DNA of 64,000 nt from assembly GCF_900113865.1 (NCBI RefSeq), contig NZ_FOQY01000032.1:1-64000 (forward strand), read 5' to 3'. The position numbers and the translations under genes were made by a program. The DNA comes from Streptosporangium canum. Lineage in GTDB: Bacteria; Actinomycetota; Actinomycetes; Streptosporangiales; Streptosporangiaceae. The notes below the pieces were generated by a model, which was given only the letters and a program-made list of their open reading frames with translations, was not told the DNA's origin and ran no database searches. Positions 8,147 to 14,567 of the stretch are shown here, piece by piece (position 1 is the stretch's first letter; every line of letters starts with the position of its first letter).

Positions 8147-8679
8147 TGTCTCAGTCCCTCATCCAGGGCCCGTACAAGCTGATCGACTTTTTCGCTGTCC
8201 AGGAGGAGCGGGGCCGGTTGACCCTCTCGAATCACGGTAGCTGACTCACCGCGTGCATTCTCGTCCTGTAGGAACTCCACGCTTGTAACTAGGGGGGCGG
8301 ATCCTTGAGTGAGAAGAGCAACCTGCTCCTTATGCGCCTTCGGCATGTCGACCAAAACACTCCGAATGGCCTGAAGAATCAGGCTCGCGCGCTCTGCAGC
8401 AGTATAGGTGTTGGTTTGGACGAAATTCCGGGGGCTCTCGGCGGCGACAGGTGTGGTCACGGTCTCGGTTATACGAACTTCGAAGGAGAGCTCGTCAGTC
8501 GGGTATCGAGGCTCCCAGGAACGCTGATCGCGCGGAGATCGCCTACGCTTCGTAACGCTCACGTCTTCTGGCTTGCCCGCCGCAATGGTCTCGTCTACCT
8601 GTTGAAGTATCCAGGCGAAGCCTTCCTCCACCAGGAGCGTGCGGAGCTGCTGTTCCAGCTCATCAGGGGTCACGGACAA
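8143..8679 (-). CDS. Cargo protein of unknown function, partner of nuclease-like protein
   Basis: A 178-aa soluble protein, first gene of the cargo operon; its stop overlaps the start of the nuclease-like gene by 4 nt (8143-8146). It begins MSVTPDELEQQLRTLLVEEG and has a mixed helical N-terminus, a central charged stretch (KRRRSPRDQRSWEPRYP) and a helical C-terminus (SEKVDQLVRALDEGLRQ). No signal peptide, membrane helix or known catalytic motif is visible. Tight coupling suggests its product acts with the downstream nuclease-like protein, for example as a specificity or control subunit. This is inference from gene order only. Confidence 0.55.
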   Translation of the reverse strand: MSVTPDELEQQLRTLLVEEGFAWILQQVDETIAAGKPEDVSVTKRRRSPRDQRSWEPRYPTDELSFEVRITETVTTPVAAESPRNFVQTNTYTAAERASLILQAIRSVLVDMPKAHKEQVALLTQGSAPLVTSVEFLQDENARGESATVIREGQPAPLLLDSEKVDQLVRALDEGLRQ

Positions 8680-8951
8680 AATCTCCGTTCAGTAGGACTG
8701 GGCGATCTTGCCTGCGGACGGCGCTGTCGTCGAGGGCACTTGGAGCGGGCTATTCAAAGGCAACAGCAGCCGAGGCCGAGCTGAACAACTTTGCCGTAGG
8801 TGAAGGTCGGCAGTCAATGATCATGCCGCTCAGGACTCGTCTGAGCAAATCACTGCCCGCTGGGCGGGGTTCCAGCTGACGTCAAGCTGAGCCAAGCGAT
8901 CAAGATCGAGACTCCCGCCTTTGACCAGTTGGTTACTGGCCCGGGGTAGTG

Positions 8952-9108
8952 CAGGGCCCTGGCATTCTGGAGATTTCTACCAGTTTGCCCCTACGCAGGG
9001 GATCCTGCTCTGGTGGCTGAAAGCCCTCCCAAGCTGCGACTTTCGTTTGCGAGCGCAGACGCAGGCATGCAGGGGAAACGGGCAAATCTCCAGAACGCCG
9101 GGGCCCTG
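8952..9108. mobile_element. 157-bp MITE derived from ISAs1 ends
   Basis: The 25-bp ends (8952-8976, starting CAGGGCCCTGGCATTCTGG; 9084-9108, ending GCCGGGGCCCTG) are inverted repeats with 23 of 25 matches. The outer 15 bp of the right end equal the IS termini. There is no coding capacity. The right end was used as the outer end of the composite unit; the left end has no matching duplication. Confidence 0.78.
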
Positions 9109-9118
9109 GGCTGCGATC
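9109..9118. repeat. Target-site duplication, right copy
   Basis: GGCTGCGATC, identical to 5867-5876, directly follows the right end of the composite element. Confidence 0.88.
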
Positions 9119-9610
9119 GAGGATGCATTCCAGCGTCTCGGCGACCGCCTTGCCCGCCGGGGAGTCATCGCCGACCTGTATATCTTCGGTGGAGCAGCCA
9201 TAGCATTGGCATACGATGCCCGCCGGTCCACTCGTGACATCGATGCCGTTTTCGAACCGCACGGGATCGTCCTTGATGAGGCACGCGCGGTCGCATCCGA
9301 GCTTGGCCTGCCATCATGGTGGCTCAATGAGCAGGCCAGCGCCTACGTTGCTCCGGGCGGAGACAGTTCGGCCCGGCGAGTCTTCGACCATCCGGGCCTA
9401 CGAGTATCTGCAGCATCGCCAGAACATCTACTCGCGATGAAAGTTCTGGCCGCTCGCCGACGGGACACCGGTGATATTCGCGCTCTTGTCGAACGCCTCA
9501 CCCTTGACTCGGCTGCTGCGGTCCTTGCTCTGTGCGCAGAGATCTTCCCCGACGAACCTGTCCCCGATCGGGCCCGTCTCATGCTGGAAGACCTGTTCAA
9601 CGGAGGCTGA
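9119..9610 (+). pseudogene. 3' fragment of split nucleotidyltransferase (DUF6036/AbiEii-like)
   Basis: The fragment encodes 163 residues beginning EDAFQRLGDRLARRG. It contains the nucleotidyltransferase core IADLYIFGGAAIALAYDARRS followed by TRDIDAVFEP, with the D-x-D metal pair (DID), then the helical region typical of AbiEii-like toxins (EHLLAMKVLAARRRDTGDIR; RDTGDIRALVERL). With the 12 codons at 5841-5876 it would be a normal 175-aa protein. In its present state it has lost its start and is presumably not made unless the transposon excises precisely. Quoted motif is split because of length. Confidence 0.85.
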
Positions 9611-9719
9611 ATGTCTGCCGCCTGACGCACCGGGTTGCGGAGTGTGCCGGTCTCCGTGGGGTCCGGCCCTTCCGTCGCTGACGTCCTCGGCTATGCGGGT
9701 GTATCGGCGGACAGTTCGT

Positions 9720-10301
9720 TCACGAGACGACCGCGTCGCGGTGCGCGTGGATGGCGCGGGTCAGGATCCGGCGGACATAGTCGGTGTCGGCGGGGGCGTT
9801 GTCGATGAGGATGGCGGTGCACAGACCATCGGAGGCGGCGACGAGTGCGGCGATGGCCTCGGGGTCGTCGGTGAGGGTGGCCGCGAGCTCGGCGACGTTC
9901 TCCCGCCAACGACGGGCCACGGGCGCCAGTGCCGGGCGGCGAGCTGCCAGGGTGGACAGCTCGCGCTCGGCCAGGGCGCGTTCACGGCCGGGACCGGCGG
10001 ATTCGGCGATCAGCTCGGCCAGGCCACGGAGCTTGTCCCCGGGGCCGTCGATGATCTGGCGGATGCGCGTGGTGTAGGTGTCGGCGACGCTGGACAGGGC
10101 CGCGACGAGCAGGTCGTCGAGGGTGGCGAAGTAGTAGGTGCTCAGGCTGGTGGTGATGCCGGCCTGTTTGGCGACGGTGCGGTGGGTGACGCCCGCGGCA
10201 CCGTCCCGCGTGACGATGGCGAGGGTGGCGTCGATGATCTCGGCGCGGCGCTTGTTGCCCCGGGCCTTGCGCCCATCGATGTGCTCGCTCTCGCCGTCCA
10301 T
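9720..10301 (-). CDS. TetR family regulator of the adjacent efflux pump
   Basis: A 193-aa regulator with the HTH at residues about 16-62 (AAGVTHRTVAKQAGITTSLS followed by TYYFATLDDLLVAAL) and a helical effector domain. It lies 36 nt downstream of the MFS gene in the same direction, so pump and regulator form an operon with the pump first. The conspicuous inverted repeat at 11888-11928 upstream of the pump is its likely operator; binding there would control both genes. The inducer is unknown, presumably a drug-like pump substrate. Confidence 0.85.
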   Translation of the reverse strand: MDGESEHIDGRKARGNKRRAEIIDATLAIVTRDGAAGVTHRTVAKQAGITTSLSTYYFATLDDLLVAALSSVADTYTTRIRQIIDGPGDKLRGLAELIAESAGPGRERALAERELSTLAARRPALAPVARRWRENVAELAATLTDDPEAIAALVAASDGLCTAILIDNAPADTDYVRRILTRAIHAHRDAVVS

Positions 10302-10337
10302 GCTCCCCTCCTGCGTGTTCCAGGGTAGTCAAGCACA

Positions 10338-11867
10338 TCACCGCTGCTCCGTTCCGTCGTGCTGGTTCTCCCCGAGCGGACGCACGTGCCGCAATGCCGT
10401 CAGGCAGAGCACTGCCGCTGCGACGATCGCGACACCGGCCACGGCGGAGGCGATGTTCACCCCGCTGGTGAACATCCGCTGCGCTTCCCGCACCACCTGG
10501 GCGGGCACGTGGTCGGCCACCGACAGCGCCCCGGAGAGGCTGTCGGTGAGACGCCCCCCGACCTCGGGTGAGACGTCCGCAGGAGTGGTCATGCGGGCGG
10601 TGTAGAGGGCGGTGGTGAGGCTGCCGAAGACGGCCACGCCGACGGCGATGCCGAGTTCCTGGACGGTCTCGGACATCGCGGCGGCCGATCCGGACTTCGA
10701 GGCGGGTGCGGCGCCGACGACCATATCGGTGCCGAGGGCGGCGATCGCGCCGAGGCCGAGGTAGACGCACGCGAACCCGGTCACCACCGTCACCGCGTCC
10801 CCGGTGCCCGCGGTGGCCAGCAGCGCGTAGCCGATCACCGAGAGGCCGAGCGTGATCGCCATGACCAGGCCGGGACGCACCCGCCTGGCGATGAGCGGTG
10901 CGCCGATCGCCGCGGCGAACATCGCCAGAGCGGGCGGCCCCATCCACAGGCCCGCCGCGAACGGCGTCAGGCCTTCGACGAGCTGGAGGTACTGGGTGAC
11001 CAGGTACATGGTTCCGCCCACCCCGACCAGTCCGATCAGCAGCACGGCCAGCGCCACGGAGAACGTCCGGCTCGTGAACAGCGTGACATCCAGGAGCGGC
11101 GAGGCCAGGCCGCGCTGGCGACGCACGAAGACCACCCCGGCCACGGTGCCGATCACCGCGAGGATCACAGTGCTGAGGTCGAGGCCGTGCGCTGCGGCGT
11201 GCTTGATCGCATAGATCACCGGCAGGATCGCGGCCAGCGACAGGGCGACACTGGCCAGGTCGAGGCGGCCTGCCTGCGGGTCGGCATACTCGGGCAGCAG
11301 CGCCCGTGCCCCGGCCAGCACGACGACCGCGATGGGGACGGCGAGCAGGAACGCCGCTCCCCACCAGAACGTGTCGACCAGAGCGCCGCCGACCACGGGG
11401 CCGGCGGCCATGCCCAGGGCGAACATCGTCGCCCAGATCCCGATCGCGACCGCGCGCTGACGCACATCGGCGAACATGTTCGAGATCAGCGACAGCGTCG
11501 AGGGCATCAGCGTGGCCCCGGCGATCCCCAGCAGCGCTCGGGCGAGAATCAGCAGCTCGGCGTTCGGGGCGAAGGCTGCGAACACAGAGACCGCGGCGAA
11601 CGCGGCCATTCCCATCACCAGCAGGCGACGCCGTCCGATCCGGTCACCCAGGGTCCCCATGGTCATGAGGAACCCGGCGACGAAGAACCCGTAGGCGTCC
11701 ATGATCCACAGCGTCTGCGTCGCCGACGGGTCCAGCGCCTCGGCCATGCTCGGAAAGACCAGATACAGCACGGTGACATCCAGGCCGAGCAGCACCGTCG
11801 GCAGCGCCAGCAATCCCAGGCCCGCCCACTCACGCGTTCCGGCACGCCGGGTCGTGACTTCTGGCAT
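10338..11867 (-). CDS. MFS multidrug efflux transporter (DHA2, 14-helix type)
   Basis: A 509-aa integral membrane protein read from ATG 11867 (MPEVTTRRAGTREWAG); the open frame extends to 12050 but would cross the operator. It has many membrane helices and the MFS motif A (GTLGDRIGRRRLLV) after helix 2, DHA2 motif LDVTVLYLVFPSMAEAL in helix 1 and the antiporter-type motif near GIAGATLMPSTLSLI. Length and motifs match QacA/SmvA-like proton-coupled exporters of cationic drugs. It is expected to be repressed by the TetR protein encoded downstream. Confidence 0.9.
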   Translation of the reverse strand: MPEVTTRRAGTREWAGLGLLALPTVLLGLDVTVLYLVFPSMAEALDPSATQTLWIMDAYGFFVAGFLMTMGTLGDRIGRRRLLVMGMAAFAAVSVFAAFAPNAELLILARALLGIAGATLMPSTLSLISNMFADVRQRAVAIGIWATMFALGMAAGPVVGGALVDTFWWGAAFLLAVPIAVVVLAGARALLPEYADPQAGRLDLASVALSLAAILPVIYAIKHAAAHGLDLSTVILAVIGTVAGVVFVRRQRGLASPLLDVTLFTSRTFSVALAVLLIGLVGVGGTMYLVTQYLQLVEGLTPFAAGLWMGPPALAMFAAAIGAPLIARRVRPGLVMAITLGLSVIGYALLATAGTGDAVTVVTGFACVYLGLGAIAALGTDMVVGAAPASKSGSAAAMSETVQELGIAVGVAVFGSLTTALYTARMTTPADVSPEVGGRLTDSLSGALSVADHVPAQVVREAQRMFTSGVNIASAVAGVAIVAAAVLCLTALRHVRPLGENQHDGTEQR

Positions 11868-11887
11868 GGCGTCCTCCCTCGATGTAA

Positions 11888-11928
11888 GTATTTGAACGGT
11901 AGTACAACTAGGACTATCGTTCAAATAC
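11888..11928. promoter_or_regulatory. Operator upstream of MFS/TetR operon
   Basis: GTATTTGAACG (11888-11898) and CGTTCAAATAC (11918-11928) are perfect 11-bp arms. The inverted symmetry continues inward for 5 more bases with one mismatch. The site lies 20 bp upstream of the pump start in an unusually AT-rich patch and is the likely binding site for the 9720-10301 TetR protein. Confidence 0.8.
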
Positions 11929-12063
11929 ATGCGAGAAGAGCGGACGCCAGGAGACTTCGGAGGCAAGGGGTTCGAGGATCTCCTCGGCGGTCCTGGCCCG
12001 TGCGGGCGGGCGGGGGCCGCCGCTCCAGTCGGCGTGGAGCGTGGCCGCACGGAGTACGCCGGG

Positions 12064-12519
12064 TCACCCTGACACCTGGAACCAGACGGATCGTCCCGCC
12101 TCGTCGTCGTGGCGGGACGATCCCCAAGCGGTGGCGAGCAGGTCGACCAGCCACAGGCCCCGCCCGCCGTCGCTGTCGGCGTCCGGGACGTACACGGCCG
12201 GGGTGCTGGTGGTCGATCCGTCGTCGGCGACCTCCACGTGAACAGCTCCGGGGTCGTGGGTCAGGTGGACCGTCACCCGGCCGCCCGCCGTACGGCCGGA
12301 GTCGGAGTGGGTGACCGCGTTGGTGATCACCTCGCTGAGCAGCAGCAGGACGTCGTCGAGCATCGGGGGTGCGAGCCGTACGGCCAGCAGCCCGTGCACC
12401 CAGGCGCGGGCCGCCGGTACGGAGGACACCTCACCGGGGAACTCCCTGCGCCACGCGCACGAGTCGGACAACCCCGAGGGTGCGTCGTCCTGGGGGCTGG
12501 TCTGCTCCTGCGATCTCAT
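12064..12519 (-). CDS. ATP-binding protein of the RsbW/anti-sigma HATPase type
   Basis: A 151-aa protein read from ATG 12519 (MRSQEQTSPQDD). It has the histidine-kinase-like ATPase fold without a kinase domain: N box LLLLSEVITNAVTHS, G1 box VEVADDG and G2 box GRGLWLVDLLATAWG. Such stand-alone HATPase_c_2 proteins abound in filamentous actinomycetes, often next to HTH-DUF5753/DUF397 modules, and act as anti-sigma or switch kinases. Its start overlaps the stop of the upstream small gene by 4 nt. It is transcribed away from the HTH-DUF5753 gene at 13085. Confidence 0.88.
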   Translation of the reverse strand: MRSQEQTSPQDDAPSGLSDSCAWRREFPGEVSSVPAARAWVHGLLAVRLAPPMLDDVLLLLSEVITNAVTHSDSGRTAGGRVTVHLTHDPGAVHVEVADDGSTTSTPAVYVPDADSDGGRGLWLVDLLATAWGSSRHDDEAGRSVWFQVSG

Positions 12520-12863
12520 CCGTTCACCTCGGCCATCACGATGTCCGCCGCGTTGTCGGCCTCCACCAGCACCCATTCGCTCCGCCGCCACAGGCGCGCC
12601 CACCACGGCCGCCAGGTGAACACCCAGCCGCAGTAACGCCGGATCACCGTGATCCGGGCCAGGGTCCCGGCCGCCGAGTGGACCTCCAGGATCGGCTGCC
12701 GGGTCACCGGCAGGACCAGCGAGGTGCGGACTCCGAGAGTGCGCAGGTCCCAGCCGAGCCGTACCAGGTGGACGAACCGCTCCTGCTGCTCCGCGGTCGT
12801 GGCATCCGGTGATTTCCGATGGCCGCGGGCGGAACGGGAAAGGCTGTTTTCCTGATCGCGCAT
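12516..12863 (-). CDS. Small conserved hypothetical upstream of HATPase gene
   Basis: A 115-aa protein beginning MRDQENSLSRSARGHRKSP, with a Trp/Arg-rich central part (RRYCGWVFTWRPWWARLWRR) and an acidic C-terminus. No signal peptide is seen. It is translationally coupled (ATGA) to the HATPase gene and is divergent from the HTH-DUF5753 gene. Its first codons (MRDQENSLS) recur at 22995-23023 beside the second HTH-DUF5753 copy, showing that the duplicated segment once included this start. Confidence 0.6.
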   Translation of the reverse strand: MRDQENSLSRSARGHRKSPDATTAEQQERFVHLVRLGWDLRTLGVRTSLVLPVTRQPILEVHSAAGTLARITVIRRYCGWVFTWRPWWARLWRRSEWVLVEADNAADIVMAEVNG

Positions 12864-13084
12864 CGCTCGTTTGTCTCCTGTTTGAAGGGGGCTCTTCGCG
12901 CTTTCTTTTCCTTCCTGTCGGAAAGGGAAAGCGTGTGCTTAGATTGCCCTTGCGGCAGGTGGGGTAATGGCCGGTCCGGCGGGCTGGGAGATGGCAGCCA
13001 ATGTCAGGTACCGGGTTGCCGAAACCGGCCTCTGGTATTCCCGGCGAGCGGAAAGTCCGTTTTTCTCTTTTTAGGGGGAATGCG

Positions 13085-13912
13085 ATGAGCGTCGATCCTT
13101 TTTCCGGTCCCGATTCCCCTCGGGTGCGGTTCGGCGCCGAGATGCGCCGCCTGCGGGAGGAGGCCCAGCTCTCCCAGGGGGCCGTGGCCTCGCGACTGGG
13201 GTGCACGCAGACCCAGGTGAGCCGCCTGGAGGCCGCCACCCGGACCCCATCGAAGTCCGACGCCGAGCGGCTGGACCGGCTCTTCGGCGCGGGCGGCGGC
13301 ACGCTCTTCACCGGGCTGCACCGACGCATCCTCGCCCGGCCGGGCAGCCCGGACTGGTTCACGAGCTGGGCCGAGGAGATCGAACCCATTGCCCTCGTTC
13401 TGCGGTCGTGGGACCCACTGCTGGTCCCCGGTCTCTTACAGACGGAGTCCTACGCCCGCCATGTCTTCAACCATGCGCCTCTGATCACTCCCGAAGAGGT
13501 GGAGGGGCGCGTTGAAACGCGTATGCGACGAGGGGAGATCCTCGACAGGAGTGTTCCTCCCCTGCTCTTGGTCCTCGCGGACGAGGGCGTGCTGCGCCGT
13601 AGGGTCGGTGGTCCGGAGGTGATGCGGGAGCAACTCGGCTACCTGCTGGAGGTCGCCCAGCGGCCTACCGTCTCCATCCAACTCGTCGATCAGCAGTGTC
13701 TGTCAGGCGTGTTGGGCGCTTTTATGATCGCTGAGCTTCCGAACGGGCAGCCGGACGCCATTCATGTGGACTCTTCAACAGATGGACAGGTTTCGGTCGA
13801 CCCTATCCAGGTGACCTCAATATGGAACCGCTATGAAGCGATACGTCGATGGGCTTACCCTGAACATATGTCCCTCAAAATGATCGAGGAAGTGAGGCGG
13901 GAATGGATCTGA
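13085..13912 (+). CDS. HTH (XRE) regulator with DUF5753 domain, copy A
   Basis: A 275-aa protein read from ATG 13085 after a GGGGGAA ribosome site. Residues about 18-72 are the XRE helix-turn-helix (LREEAQLSQGAVASRLGCTQ then TQVSRLEAATRTPSKSD); residues about 95-270 are DUF5753 (LVPGLLQTESYAR; YLLEVAQRPTVSIQ). These regulators pair with DUF397 proteins, and a DUF397 gene starts within its last codons. The N-terminal DNA-binding half is nearly identical to copy B at 23246 while the sensor half has diverged, so both may bind the same site but respond to different partners. Confidence 0.93.
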   Translation: MSVDPFSGPDSPRVRFGAEMRRLREEAQLSQGAVASRLGCTQTQVSRLEAATRTPSKSDAERLDRLFGAGGGTLFTGLHRRILARPGSPDWFTSWAEEIEPIALVLRSWDPLLVPGLLQTESYARHVFNHAPLITPEEVEGRVETRMRRGEILDRSVPPLLLVLADEGVLRRRVGGPEVMREQLGYLLEVAQRPTVSIQLVDQQCLSGVLGAFMIAELPNGQPDAIHVDSSTDGQVSVDPIQVTSIWNRYEAIRRWAYPEHMSLKMIEEVRREWI

Positions 13913-14109
13913 GTGCCGCTGTATGGCGGAAGTCGTCGTTTTCTGGTGACAACGGCGGCCAGTGTGTCGAGGTCGCTTCCAATCTGCCGGGTGCGGTCGC
14001 AGTCCGTGACAGCAAGGACCCTGACGGCCCCGCGCTGCTCTTCACCCCCGCCGAGTGGCGGACCTTCGTCGGCGGCGTCAAGTCGGGTGCGTTCGACCGG
14101 CTGGCCTGA
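13903..14109 (+). CDS. DUF397 protein, copy A1
   Basis: A 68-aa DUF397 protein (MDLSAAVWRKSSFSGDNGGQ; core VAVRDSKDPDGPAL and FTPAEWRTFVGGVKSG), the standard small partner of HTH-DUF5753 regulators. It overlaps the regulator gene by 10 nt, with its ribosome site (GAGGCGGGA) inside that gene. Function is unknown in general; in Streptomyces relatives such pairs (BldB/WhiJ-type) influence development. Confidence 0.92.
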   Translation: MDLSAAVWRKSSFSGDNGGQCVEVASNLPGAVAVRDSKDPDGPALLFTPAEWRTFVGGVKSGAFDRLA

Positions 14110-14139
14110 TCCCTCCACAGTCGAGGAAGTGAGACAGGA

Positions 14140-14346
14140 ATGGATCTGAGCGCTGCCGTATGGCGGAAGTCGTCGCACTCTGGCCCGAACGGTGGTCAGT
14201 GCGTTGAGGTCGCCGACAACCTGCCCGGCGTGGTCGCGGTCCGTGACAGCAAGGATCCTGACGGTCCCGCGCTGTTCTTCACCCCTGCTGAGTGGAGATC
14301 CTTCATCGGTGGCATCAAGACTGGGGATTTCACCTCTTCGTCCTGA
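14140..14346 (+). CDS. DUF397 protein, copy A2
   Basis: A 68-aa paralogue of the preceding gene (MDLSAAVWRKSSHSGPNGGQ), with the same core and a different C-terminal tail (KTGDFTSSS). The 30-bp spacer before it repeats the last codons and ribosome site of the DUF5753 gene (GTCGAGGAAGTGAGACAGGA), so it arose by tandem duplication that carried its own translation signal. A strong terminator follows at 14414. Confidence 0.9.
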   Translation: MDLSAAVWRKSSHSGPNGGQCVEVADNLPGVVAVRDSKDPDGPALFFTPAEWRSFIGGIKTGDFTSSS

Positions 14347-14567
14347 TTGCCGGAATTAAACTGGTTTCGGGCCGCCCTTAATTGGGGCACCGTTCAATCC
14401 TTTTCGTCGCCAACCCCCGATCGGGCAACCGATCGGGGGTTTTCTGCGTCTCCGTAACGATGCTGAGCGGGTCTGGGATAGAGGTCTGAGAATTCCTGGT
14501 TCGCGCTGTGCGATTTGAGGTATTCTGCAAGGCTTTGCTGAATCCGGCGTGATGTCTGTGAGGATGA
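14347..14567. other. Intergenic region before the restriction-modification operon
   Basis: It holds the terminator of the DUF397 unit at 14414-14443 and about 125 bp of moderately AT-rich sequence that should carry the hsdR promoter. No gene is seen. The ribosome site GTGAGG lies at 14558-14563. Confidence 0.55.
14414..14443 (+). terminator. Rho-independent terminator after DUF397 genes
   Basis: A perfect 11-bp stem (CCCCCGATCGG/CCGATCGGGGG) with a GCAA tetraloop is followed by TTTT. It separates the DUF397 unit from the restriction-modification operon. Confidence 0.88.

Larger units (their letters stand above)
5877..9108. mobile_element. Composite transposon: ISAs1 element + two cargo genes + MITE
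   Basis: The unit starts with CAGGGCCCCGGCGTT (5877-5891) and ends with its exact reverse complement (9094-9108). GGCTGCGATC flanks it on both sides, so the 3,232-bp segment moved as one piece. Another copy of the right end at 7342-7356 closes the IS proper and has no matching duplication beside it. The element carries a complete transposase and two overlapping cargo genes with nuclease-like features. It lies inside codon 12/13 of a nucleotidyltransferase gene. Confidence 0.85.
12835..14139 (+). repeat. Direct repeat copy A: divergent promoter + HTH-DUF5753 + DUF397
   Basis: The segment matches 22996-24300 in the same orientation, offset by 10,161 bp over the coding part. The promoter region and first ~305 bp of the gene are nearly identical, the middle ~380 bp differ clearly, and the last ~90 bp plus the DUF397 gene are again very similar. 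Both copies hold an inverted repeat upstream of the HTH gene (13011-13028, and perfect at 23171-23188: CCGGTTT, GCCG, AAACCGG). Confidence 0.85.

Noticed and set aside
11929..12063. Minus-strand fragment reading like a C-terminus (SGGPRPPARARTAEEILEPL)
   Set aside because: It could be a leftover of an unknown gene, but it has no start, no family and overlaps the operator end; not supported as a feature.
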